Below, in pieces: positions 44,183 to 51,359 of a stretch of DNA of 64,000 bases. The notes beneath the pieces are model-generated. The model had not been told where the DNA came from. It saw nothing but the letters and a program-made list of their open reading frames with translations, and searched no databases. Numbering within the stretch: position 1 is the stretch's first letter; each line of letters starts with the position of its first letter. Source of the stretch: Paenibacillus silagei (GTDB lineage Bacteria; Bacillota; Bacilli; Paenibacillales; Paenibacillaceae); NCBI RefSeq assembly GCF_017874735.1, contig NZ_JAGGLV010000019.1:1-64000 (forward strand). Reading direction: 5' to 3'. Made by a program: the position numbers and the translations under genes.

Positions 44183-44974
44183 TTACAATAATACAACTGC
44201 AACTCCCAGTACAACGAACATAGCAACAAAAAGCGTATCCGCCGCGCCCCACCTGAGCCGGTGATACCGGCTGCGCGGCGCATCCATACGGAAGCCCCGG
44301 GCTTCCATGGAATAGATCAGGTCCTGGGCGCGCCGGAACGCACTGGCGATAACCGGGACCAGCAGCGAGACAAGCATCCGTGCCTTCTCCTTCAGCGGCA
44401 GCTCCTTCAAGTCCGCTCCGCGCGAGGCCTGCGCCTTAAGAATAATCTGCGCCTCATCCAGAATCGTCGGGATGAAGCGGAGCGCGATGCTGATCATCAG
44501 CGTAATCCGGTCCGGTGACAGCCTGAGCTTCTTAAGCGGGGCCAGTACTCCCTCAAGTCCCTGATTCAGCTTGGCGGGTGTCGTCGTGAAGGTCAGTAGG
44601 GCTGTGAAGGTCAGCAGGAATAACATGCGGATGACAGAAAATGCTCCCATCCGCAGGCCGCCCGCATGCAGCGAGAACGAGCCAAGCGACCACAGCACCT
44701 CCCCTTCCTTCACGGACAGCGCCTGTACGATGAAGATGAACAACATCAGATAACGCAGAGGCTTCACAGCCTTGATGAAATATTTCAGTGGAATGCGGGT
44801 CGTCGCCATCACCACGATGGAGAAGACCGCAACCAGCCCGATTGATCTCCACGAAGTAGACAGCAGGATGATGGCTACATAGAGCAGCATCCCGGTGATT
44901 TTGGACCGGGCATCCAGCTTATGGACCCAGGAGCCCGTATCAATGCTGCGTCCCAGCAGCAGACGCTCATTCAT
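44183..44974 (-). CDS. ecfT: ECF transporter T component, EcfT (FmnA-like role)
   Basis: 263-residue membrane coupling protein with five or six helices and the two Ala-Arg-Gly-type motifs (QASRGAD and SMEARGFR) that contact the ATPases. ATG 44974 is preferred (GGGG 7 bases upstream), overlapping the ecfA2 stop. In most Bacillales the housekeeping ecfA1-A2-T set sits beside ribosomal protein genes; here it is in an EET operon with eetA/eetB. In Listeria an EcfT-like protein, FmnA, works with an S component in flavin export for EET, so a flavin role is inferred. No S component is in the window. Confidence 0.88.
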   Translation of the reverse strand: MNERLLLGRSIDTGSWVHKLDARSKITGMLLYVAIILLSTSWRSIGLVAVFSIVVMATTRIPLKYFIKAVKPLRYLMLFIFIVQALSVKEGEVLWSLGSFSLHAGGLRMGAFSVIRMLFLLTFTALLTFTTTPAKLNQGLEGVLAPLKKLRLSPDRITLMISIALRFIPTILDEAQIILKAQASRGADLKELPLKEKARMLVSLLVPVIASAFRRAQDLIYSMEARGFRMDAPRSRYHRLRWGAADTLFVAMFVVLGVAVVLL

Positions 44975-45875
44975 GGCCATTCCCCATTTCTTCCGTGCCG
45001 GAGGCATTCAGCGTGCGGCGCTCTTCCAGCAAGGCCGCAAGCCGCCCCGCGAGGCCCTCCGCTGTAAGGAGCGGCTTCTCGCCGCTAAGGCCGAAGCGCT
45101 CGGCGGCAGCTTGCCAGTAACGCAGAGACTGCGGAACCCGCAGTCCGCAGCGCTCCAGAATCGCCGGATCAGCGGCCAGTTCGCCGCCACTGCCCTGGAA
45201 GGCGAGCTCCCCATCCTTAAGTAGCACCCAGTTGTCGGCATACGGCAACAGTTCATCCATCCGGTGCGTCACGATGATGATCGTCCGGCCCTGCTCGCGG
45301 CACAGCCGCTCCAAGAGCGCGATCAGCTCCGCGCGGCTTACCGGGTCCAGGGTGGCTGTCGGCTCATCCAGCACCACAATGTCCGGGTCCATTGCCAGCA
45401 CGGAAGCGATAGCCGCCTTGCGCATCTGTCCTCCGCTGAGCCGGAAGGGATTGCGCTCCAGCAGCGCCAGATCCAGCCCCATGTCCGTCATCGACTTGCG
45501 GGCCCGTGCCTTGGCCTCCTCCAGACTGACTCCGAAGTTCAGCGGCCCGAAGCAGAGATCCTTCTCCACCGTATCTTCGAACATCTGCTGCTCCGGGAAT
45601 TGAAAGACGAGGCCTACCCTCCGCCGCAGCGGAAGCAGCCTCGGTGATTTCTCCCCAGCAGTTATCGTTACATCCAGCACCTGCACCGTGCCTTCCGTCG
45701 GCTTAAGAATGCCATTGAACAGCTGGAGCAATGTAGATTTGCCGGAGCCGGTGGCTCCGGCAATGCCGGTCAGCGAACCCTCGGCAATCTCCAGATTAAT
45801 CCCGTGCAGCGCCGTCTGCTTCCACATACTGCGGTCGGCATACGTGTAGCTTACTTGCTGTAGTTGTATTGCCAT
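44967..45875 (-). CDS. ecfA2: ECF transporter ATPase EcfA2
   Basis: 302-residue ABC-type ATPase. Walker A GATGSGKST, Q-loop VFQFPEQQMFEDTV, signature LSGGQMRK, Walker B IVVLDEPTATLDP and His switch VTHRMDEL are complete. The FPEQQ Q-loop wording marks the EcfA2 paralogue. It overlaps ecfA1 by 25 bp and ecfT by 8 bp, so translation is coupled. It powers the ECF complex with EcfA1. Confidence 0.92.
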   Translation of the reverse strand: MAIQLQQVSYTYADRSMWKQTALHGINLEIAEGSLTGIAGATGSGKSTLLQLFNGILKPTEGTVQVLDVTITAGEKSPRLLPLRRRVGLVFQFPEQQMFEDTVEKDLCFGPLNFGVSLEEAKARARKSMTDMGLDLALLERNPFRLSGGQMRKAAIASVLAMDPDIVVLDEPTATLDPVSRAELIALLERLCREQGRTIIIVTHRMDELLPYADNWVLLKDGELAFQGSGGELAADPAILERCGLRVPQSLRYWQAAAERFGLSGEKPLLTAEGLAGRLAALLEERRTLNASGTEEMGNGHE

Positions 45876-46717
45876 AGTGTGTCTATAAGCTCCTTTTCGC
45901 TGGCGGGTACATCCACCGTAATTCCCCGGCTCTCCAGTTCACGGGCTAGCTGCCAAGTATAAGGCTCCCGCAAATGACACTTCTCCAGCAGCTCCGCATC
46001 ACGGAACAGCTCCGCAGGTGATACATCTGCCGCGATGCTTCCCCCGTGCAGCGCCAGCACCCGGTCCGAAGCCAGAATCTCATCTGCATCATGGGTAATC
46101 AGCAGAATCGTGTAGCTGCCCGCGGCCTGCATGTCCCGCAGAATCCCCATCAGCTCATCGCGGCTGCCTTCGTCCAACATAGAAGAGGCCTCGTCGAAGA
46201 TGACGATGCCTGGCTTCATGGCGAGAATCGAGGCGATGGCCACTCGCTGCTTCTGCCCGCCCGACAGCTCTCCGGGATGCTTCGACAGCAGATGGCCAAT
46301 CCCGAGCTTACCAGTATAGAATTCAAGCCGCTCCTTCATCTCTTCGTAGGACAGGCACTGGCCCTCCAGGCCGAAGAGAATATCCTCTTCCACCGTCTGC
46401 CCGATGAACTGGTTATCAGGGTTCTGAAAGACCATTCCGATGCATTGCCGGATGGACTGGACCGTCTCTTCCTGCAGCGTATGCCCGCAGACTGAGATAT
46501 GACCGGCGCTCTTCGGAAGCAGCGCATTCAGCAGCTTGACCAGGGTCGATTTGCCGCAGCCGTTAGGCCCGACAATGCTCACCCATTGGCCCTGCGGGAT
46601 CGATACGTTGATATCATGAAGAATCGGATGCTCCGGGTCATAGCCGAAGGATACGCCCTCAAGGGCAATCACCGCTGGCTTTTCACCGGCTGTTCTATCG
46701 TTGTACGCTTGATTCAT
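45851..46717 (-). CDS. ecfA1: ECF transporter ATPase EcfA1
   Basis: 288-residue ABC-type ATPase. Walker A GPNGCGKST, Q-loop FQNPDNQFIG, signature LSGGQKQR, Walker B IVIFDEASSMLDEG, His switch ITHDADE. The NPDNQF wording marks EcfA1. ATG 46717 has GGAAGG 9 bases upstream; ATG 46726 directly abuts that site. It follows eetB by about 20 bp. Confidence 0.92.
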   Translation of the reverse strand: MNQAYNDRTAGEKPAVIALEGVSFGYDPEHPILHDINVSIPQGQWVSIVGPNGCGKSTLVKLLNALLPKSAGHISVCGHTLQEETVQSIRQCIGMVFQNPDNQFIGQTVEEDILFGLEGQCLSYEEMKERLEFYTGKLGIGHLLSKHPGELSGGQKQRVAIASILAMKPGIVIFDEASSMLDEGSRDELMGILRDMQAAGSYTILLITHDADEILASDRVLALHGGSIAADVSPAELFRDAELLEKCHLREPYTWQLARELESRGITVDVPASEKELIDTLWQYNYSK

Positions 46718-46736
46718 GTTACTCATCCTTCCGCAG

Positions 46737-47300
46737 CTAGTGACCCGGTCCGTTCAGGAACTCTTCAAACAAGGATATTTTGGATAGCGAGTCAACCACA
46801 TACCGGACGGCGAAACCGACAGCAATGCCCGTAATAATACCGGTAATCAGCAGCACCGGCAGGTAATAGAAAATACTCGTTGAATTGAACACGAACGAGG
46901 CTGCCAGCAGCTGCCCCGTATTGTGAGCCAATCCGCCTGCAATGCTGATGCCGATGACACTGAACTTTCTGCGGCCAAGCTTCACCAGCGCGAACATCAC
47001 GATGAAGCTGAACAGGGAGCCGAACAGGCTGAACAGCAGGCTGGACAGCGTGCCGAGCAGGAAGGCGGTCAGCAGTGTCTTCAGGATCACCAGAACCAGG
47101 ACATCCCGTCCGCGCAAAAAGTAAATACAGGTCAAAATCATAATATTGGCGAAGCCCAGCTTCGCCCCGGGCATCAGCCCCACTCCGGCCAGCGGGATCT
47201 GCGCCTCCACAATACTCAGCACCACAGCAACGGCAGCGAATATAGCAATAATTACGGTCCGCTTCAGCGCTGTAGCCGATTCACTACTGGACATAGCCAT
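46737..47300 (-). CDS. eetB: Gx-transporter/Hpre_diP_synt_I membrane protein, EetB-like
   Basis: 187-residue membrane protein with five or six helices. The conserved AQIPLAGVGLMPGAKLGFANI segment and GGLAHNTGQLLAA place it in the family named Gx transporter or, misleadingly, heptaprenyl diphosphate synthase component I. Its Listeria counterpart EetB is required for EET but has no known biochemical activity. GGGGAGG lies before ATG 47300. It overlaps eetA by 17 bp. Confidence 0.85.
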   Translation of the reverse strand: MAMSSSESATALKRTVIIAIFAAVAVVLSIVEAQIPLAGVGLMPGAKLGFANIMILTCIYFLRGRDVLVLVILKTLLTAFLLGTLSSLLFSLFGSLFSFIVMFALVKLGRRKFSVIGISIAGGLAHNTGQLLAASFVFNSTSIFYYLPVLLITGIITGIAVGFAVRYVVDSLSKISLFEEFLNGPGH

Positions 47301-47673
47301 CTACTTCATCCTCCCCGGCCGCACTTGCAATCTCAACCAATACCCGGTGCGGAAGACATACGATGGTCTGCTTGGGCAGCGTGATGAATCCGAAGCCAAG
47401 ACATACCTTATCGGGACAATCCGCGTCGAACATCTCAACCCCGTAATCATACACCTTCAGAATGTTATAGCCCCGTTCGGTGCGGACCTCAATAGTCTGC
47501 TCTTCTTTGGTAAGGGTTATCGTTTTGAATAACTTACCATCTACCGTGATGTTGGCCTTGAGTTCTTTGCCCGGCCCACCTTTATCAGCATCGTTTGACA
47601 GCCATCTTGGCACGAGAAAAGCGAGCGCAGCAATCAGAACGATAGAAATCAGCAGCACATCTGCGCGTTTCAT
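47284..47673 (-). CDS. eetA: NusG-domain-II protein, EetA-like
   Basis: 129-residue protein with one N-terminal membrane helix (about 6-24) and an extracytoplasmic NusG domain II of about 85 residues, including DCPDKVCLGFGFI and IVCLPHRVLVEI with conserved cysteines. This two-part design is that of Listeria EetA, a required but unexplained EET protein. AAGGGAG lies before the ATG, and a good promoter is at 47715-47743. It is the first gene of an eight-gene operon (eetA-eetB-ecfA1-ecfA2-ecfT-U32-aminotransferase-UbiA). Confidence 0.86.
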   Translation of the reverse strand: MKRADVLLISIVLIAALAFLVPRWLSNDADKGGPGKELKANITVDGKLFKTITLTKEEQTIEVRTERGYNILKVYDYGVEMFDADCPDKVCLGFGFITLPKQTIVCLPHRVLVEIASAAGEDEVDGYVQ

Positions 47674-47714
47674 AGAAATCTCCCTTATTTTTTAATTAAA
47701 ATCCAGACTTAATA

Positions 47715-47743
47715 ATTATAACGGTCTGCCCTCAATCCTTCAA
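47715..47743 (-). promoter_or_regulatory. Promoter of the eetA operon
   Basis: On the minus strand TTGAAG (47743-47738), 17 bp, TATAAT (47720-47715), 41 bp before the eetA start. No GTGA-N6-TCAC site was found nearby, so this operon may not share the Fnr-type control of pplA. Confidence 0.7.
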
Positions 47744-47803
47744 TGAATGTAGTCGTTAATTGTCGCAATTCCATGTCAGTTCACAAAATAGGCACGCAAA
47801 GCT

Positions 47804-47840
47804 GAAGCGGATCCTCCATAAACTGGATAGTATCCGCTTC
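47804..47840 (-). terminator. Hairpin after the HD-GYP gene
   Basis: GAAGCGGAT (47804-47812) and ATCCGCTTC (47832-47840) with a 19-base loop, between the HD-GYP stop and the eetA promoter. T run weak. Confidence 0.5.
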
Positions 47841-47876
47841 GGCAAGGAATATAAGGATAATGCAATCATTTATGAA

Positions 47877-49412
47877 TTACCCGGCTTGGACGGGCTGAGC
47901 ACCCTTACGGGCTTCCGGATTCCGGCCGAAGTACCCCAGGAACAGTCCGGCGAATTGAGGGTCCCACTGACTCCCCCTGCCCTGCTCCAGAATATTCAGC
48001 GCCCGCTCATGGTCCATCCCTTTACGGTAAGGCCGGTCCGACGTCATCGCATCATAAGCATCTGCTACCGCAATAATCCGGCCATGCAGGGGGATATCCG
48101 TACCGGCAAGACCATCCGGGTAGCCGTGGCCGTCATAACGCTCATGATGCGAGCGGACGCCGCCCAGATAGGGTGCCATTTTGTCCGCCGGTTCAATCTG
48201 CCGCAGAATATTCTCCCCTAGCACAGTATGACTCTGAATCTGAAGGAATTCCTCATCTGTTAGGGCTCCTTCCTTGAAGAGGATGCTGTCTCTGACCCCG
48301 ATCTTACCAATATCATGCAGCAGCGCCGACCTGCGCAGATCATCCAGCTCCTGCCCCCTCAGTCCGGCCAGCTGCCCGATAATTACCGAATACTCCGCTA
48401 CACGGAGCGAGTGTCCTGCCGTATACGAATCGCGGGCGTCCAGCGCCACGGCAAGGGTGGAGAAGTAGCTGTCCAGCAGTTGGCGGCTCTGCTGCTCCCG
48501 GGCCTGCAGCCCCCGGACCATCATGTTAAAGCCTGCCACCAGCTTCGAGAACTCATCGGAGTACTCATCCTGCACCTGGATCAGATTGCCGTCCTTCACC
48601 TGGTTCATCGCCTGATACAGCTCATGGATCGGCTGCTGTACGCTGTTCGTCAGCAGCCAGGCCGCAATGGAGGAGAACAGCGTGCCGATCATCAGCACCA
48701 TCCCCGCCCAGGCCCAGTAGCTCTGAAGTCCGACGACGACTATCGAATCCCCTTCACCGTTCATACGGATATGCGTGGCCATAATAAACAGGAACAGCGG
48801 GAAGGTGCCGATCAGCATACAGCTTACCAGGAATTTGGGGCGTATCGGCACGAACACATGGCCCTCCAGGGAAAAATCCACACCATACTGCTCCAGCGCA
48901 CGGTTCCTGAATTCCTTGATCAGCGGAATAATGGAGGTGCAGGTCAGGAAGAATTCAATAAGGGAATGCATACAAGCCACAAGTACTGCGCAGCACATCG
49001 CCAGAATCAGATAGATATAAGGGAACGTAACCCAGCCCGTATGAATCATCCAGAACGTTAACAGCAGGGCCGGCACCGATAATCCGAGCAGATGTGGCCC
49101 CATAATCCGCTGTATGGCCCGTTTGGGCAGCTGGTGCGTGTGCAGATAAGCTTCCTCCAGCATAGACAATGCGGCATTCTCCTGAACCAGCGCAGCCCGT
49201 ACGGGCCTGATCTGTCTGAGAAAGACAGTAATCTCAATAGAGGCCATTATTAAGAAAGAACAAGCAAGCACCAGCAAGAGGCGGTAATATTCAACCCGGC
49301 TGATCTCCAGGGAAGATAACATAAGCAGACTCCCGACCGCGAGTACCGCTACCGCTGAGCCGAAGATATAGTTCCGGATCTGATTTCTCAAAAAGCTTCT
49401 GTATAGTCTCAT
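47877..49412 (-). CDS. HD-GYP cyclic-di-GMP phosphodiesterase with membrane sensor and HAMP
   Basis: 511-residue protein from ATG 49412 (GAGGGG upstream; an ATG four codons earlier is possible). About six membrane helices in two groups, HAMP at about 255-310, then an HD-GYP domain with HSLRVAEYS, LLHDIGKIG (metal-binding HD) and HHERYDGHGYPDGLAG (the GYP motif). It hydrolyses c-di-GMP. The LPXTG stalk gene whose leader resembles a c-di-GMP riboswitch starts about 4.9 kb away, a suggestive but unproven link. No GGDEF partner is in the window. Confidence 0.9.
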   Translation of the reverse strand: MRLYRSFLRNQIRNYIFGSAVAVLAVGSLLMLSSLEISRVEYYRLLLVLACSFLIMASIEITVFLRQIRPVRAALVQENAALSMLEEAYLHTHQLPKRAIQRIMGPHLLGLSVPALLLTFWMIHTGWVTFPYIYLILAMCCAVLVACMHSLIEFFLTCTSIIPLIKEFRNRALEQYGVDFSLEGHVFVPIRPKFLVSCMLIGTFPLFLFIMATHIRMNGEGDSIVVVGLQSYWAWAGMVLMIGTLFSSIAAWLLTNSVQQPIHELYQAMNQVKDGNLIQVQDEYSDEFSKLVAGFNMMVRGLQAREQQSRQLLDSYFSTLAVALDARDSYTAGHSLRVAEYSVIIGQLAGLRGQELDDLRRSALLHDIGKIGVRDSILFKEGALTDEEFLQIQSHTVLGENILRQIEPADKMAPYLGGVRSHHERYDGHGYPDGLAGTDIPLHGRIIAVADAYDAMTSDRPYRKGMDHERALNILEQGRGSQWDPQFAGLFLGYFGRNPEARKGAQPVQAG

Positions 49413-49906
49413 CTGTCCCCTCATCCCCGTCCGGCCTCAGCCCAATATACAGTTGCATTTATGTAAAGACCATGCTATAATAAAATAATATTTGTTTTCG
49501 AGTATGTTTATCCCCATCAAGAAGATGTCAGGCCGATGAATCACTTCTCTATATTATCGGCGGTTTGGACACAATATCTTACGTTTTCTTGCAGTACTTA
49601 TCCCTTTTATGAGACTAAATTCGAACATAGCATTCCGATTCACACTGGCGCGGCCACGGAGCCGCAAGGACAAAAGAGAGGTAGGGCTTTTGTCGTATTG
49701 GAAGGATTATTCTCGCCACACGGCTGCTGGAAATAACAAGGAATAACGACACCCGTCTTGCTCACAGACGGCGGGGGATTAATATACCGATAAGACATGG
49801 ATAGCTGCTTCTCTGTTCTTCAGGGAAAGGCTCCATGTGTGGAACATAATTAGCGCCCGATAACCGCTGTCAGCGGATATCGGGCGCGTCTACGTTCCAG
49901 GGGCTT
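49413..49906. other. Non-coding region with several hairpins upstream of the HD-GYP gene
   Basis: Contains GCGGC with GCCGC (about 49653-49668), GACAAAAG with CTTTTGTC (about 49670-49695) and CCGTCT with AGACGG (about 49753-49771), but no convincing gene. It may include a structured leader for the HD-GYP transcript. I could not match it to a known riboswitch. Confidence 0.3.
49853..49887 (-). terminator. Hairpin after the alpha/beta hydrolase gene
   Basis: GCGCCCGATAACCGC and GCGGATATCGGGCGC pair almost perfectly (49853-49867, 49873-49887). The T run is weak. Confidence 0.6.
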
Positions 49907-50878
49907 TTATCTGACAGATTCAGCGGCAGCCGGGCTGTGTACATAGCGTTCCACGAATTCGCCTACCGTGCGGATATATGTGCTTTTATCCGTATCATAG
50001 GACAGACCATGCCCCGCTCCATGCACCACCAGTTGCTCCTTCGGATTCCGGCAGGCCTCATACAGCTCATTCATCATCGCATAAGGCACGAACTTATCCG
50101 CATCCCCGTGGATGAACAGAATCGGCACCTTGGCCTTGCGTACCTGCTTCAGCGCAGACGCCTCCCCGAAGGAATAACCGGCCTTCATCCGGGTCACCAG
50201 ACTGGCCACCGGCACAAACGGGAAGCTCGGCAGATGGTACATCCGCTTCAGCTGATAGGACAGCTGGGCCTTGACCGAGGTATAACCGCAATCGGCGACA
50301 ATCGCCTTGACCTGCGGAGGAAGCTCCTCGCCGGCCGTCATCAGCACCGTGGCTCCGCCCATAGATACACCATGCAGTACGATTTGCGCGTCCGGACCAT
50401 TCTCCTGCAGGACGAATCCGATCCATTTCAGATAATCCCGGCGCTCCGGCCAGCCAAAGCCGATATAATCTCCTTCACTTTTCCCGTGTCCCCTGGCATC
50501 AGGCAGCAGCACATTGTACCCCAGGTTCTCATAATAGTTCTTGGCGGTCGCTCCCATATCCTTGGCCTTCCCGGAATACCCGTGGGCAACAATGACCGTC
50601 CGTCCGGCAGCACGCTCCGACGCCAGATAATAGCCTTGCAGCTTGAGCCCATCCTCAGAGACCAGTTCTACCTCACGGAAGGTCTGCCGGGACACCCACT
50701 CCGCTCCTTCTCCCCACGAGGCTCCGGCCACCGGCGGCGGATCGATCTTAAGGTCTGGGGTCTTGGCCAGGAATTCCTTAGGGGCCCGTTTAATGGCTAC
50801 TCCATAAAAATAGAATCCGGCATACCCCACCCCTCCGGCCACCACGATCAGCACCACAAGCAGGTATATCATCCACAT
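49907..50878 (-). CDS. Membrane-anchored alpha/beta hydrolase
   Basis: 323-residue protein from ATG 50878 (AAGGAGG upstream). A single N-terminal helix (about 2-25) anchors it; the rest is a serine hydrolase with nucleophile elbow GVSMGG, oxyanion loop VAHGYSGKAKD, an acid in HGDADKFVP and the catalytic His in GAGHGLS. This is the DUF/YqkD-type cell-surface esterase group of Bacillales, substrate unknown. Alone, with the repeat array at 51055-51235 upstream. Confidence 0.88.
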   Translation of the reverse strand: MWMIYLLVVLIVVAGGVGYAGFYFYGVAIKRAPKEFLAKTPDLKIDPPPVAGASWGEGAEWVSRQTFREVELVSEDGLKLQGYYLASERAAGRTVIVAHGYSGKAKDMGATAKNYYENLGYNVLLPDARGHGKSEGDYIGFGWPERRDYLKWIGFVLQENGPDAQIVLHGVSMGGATVLMTAGEELPPQVKAIVADCGYTSVKAQLSYQLKRMYHLPSFPFVPVASLVTRMKAGYSFGEASALKQVRKAKVPILFIHGDADKFVPYAMMNELYEACRNPKEQLVVHGAGHGLSYDTDKSTYIRTVGEFVERYVHSPAAAESVR

Positions 50879-51054
50879 CAACGTTCCTCCTTCAGTAAGC
50901 AACCATATTAATTTGAGCCTAGTATAGCATGGGAGTACGGCCAACTAAAAATACGGCTGAGGCGCAAACTTCAACTCCATTGTACTCTGCAAGACTCTTG
51001 AAAGAAGCAGGTGGACTCTATTTAGCACACTCGCCTTCCCGCAGCAGATTGCAT

Positions 51055-51235
51055 GTATGCTGTTTTCCACATACATTTGATCCGCTGACTCTCTCATCGG
51101 CACATTGTATATTGTTTTTCGCATACATTTGGTCCGCTGACTCTCTCATCGGCACAGATTGTATGTTGTTTTTCGCATACATTTGGTCCGCTGACTCTCT
51201 CACCGGCACATTGTATGTTGTTTTTCGCATACATT
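51055..51235. repeat. About 52-bp tandem array with a hairpin, four copies
   Basis: TGTATG-type starts at 51055, 51106, 51160 and 51212 are 51, 54 and 52 bp apart. Each has arms TGTATG and CATACA around a T-rich loop (TTGTTTTTCG), then a CT-rich linker (TTTGGTCCGCTGACTCTCTC). Design and period match the arrays at 8043 and 20720, but the sequence is unrelated. The rest of 50879-51262 shows nothing else. Confidence 0.85.
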
Positions 51236-51261
51236 CTGTATCCATGCACTTATTTCCAACG

Positions 51262-51305
51262 AAAAAAAGAGCTACTTCCAGGAGAACGTATTCTCCGAAA
51301 GCAGC
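51262..51305 (-). terminator. Terminator of the LPXTG stalk gene
   Basis: On the minus strand GCTGCTTTCGGAGAA pairs with TTCTCCTGGAAGTAGC (51305-51271), followed by TCTTTTTTT (51270-51262). Confidence 0.82.
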
Positions 51306-51359
51306 CCTTGTCAAATCACAGAATCATCGTTTGTTTGTATAAATCTCAGTTCGGGTCAC

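Noticed and set aside
44183..46717. ECF genes as the usual housekeeping set
   Set aside because: The housekeeping set normally lies beside ribosomal protein genes; here it is within an eetA/eetB operon. A general vitamin role still cannot be excluded.
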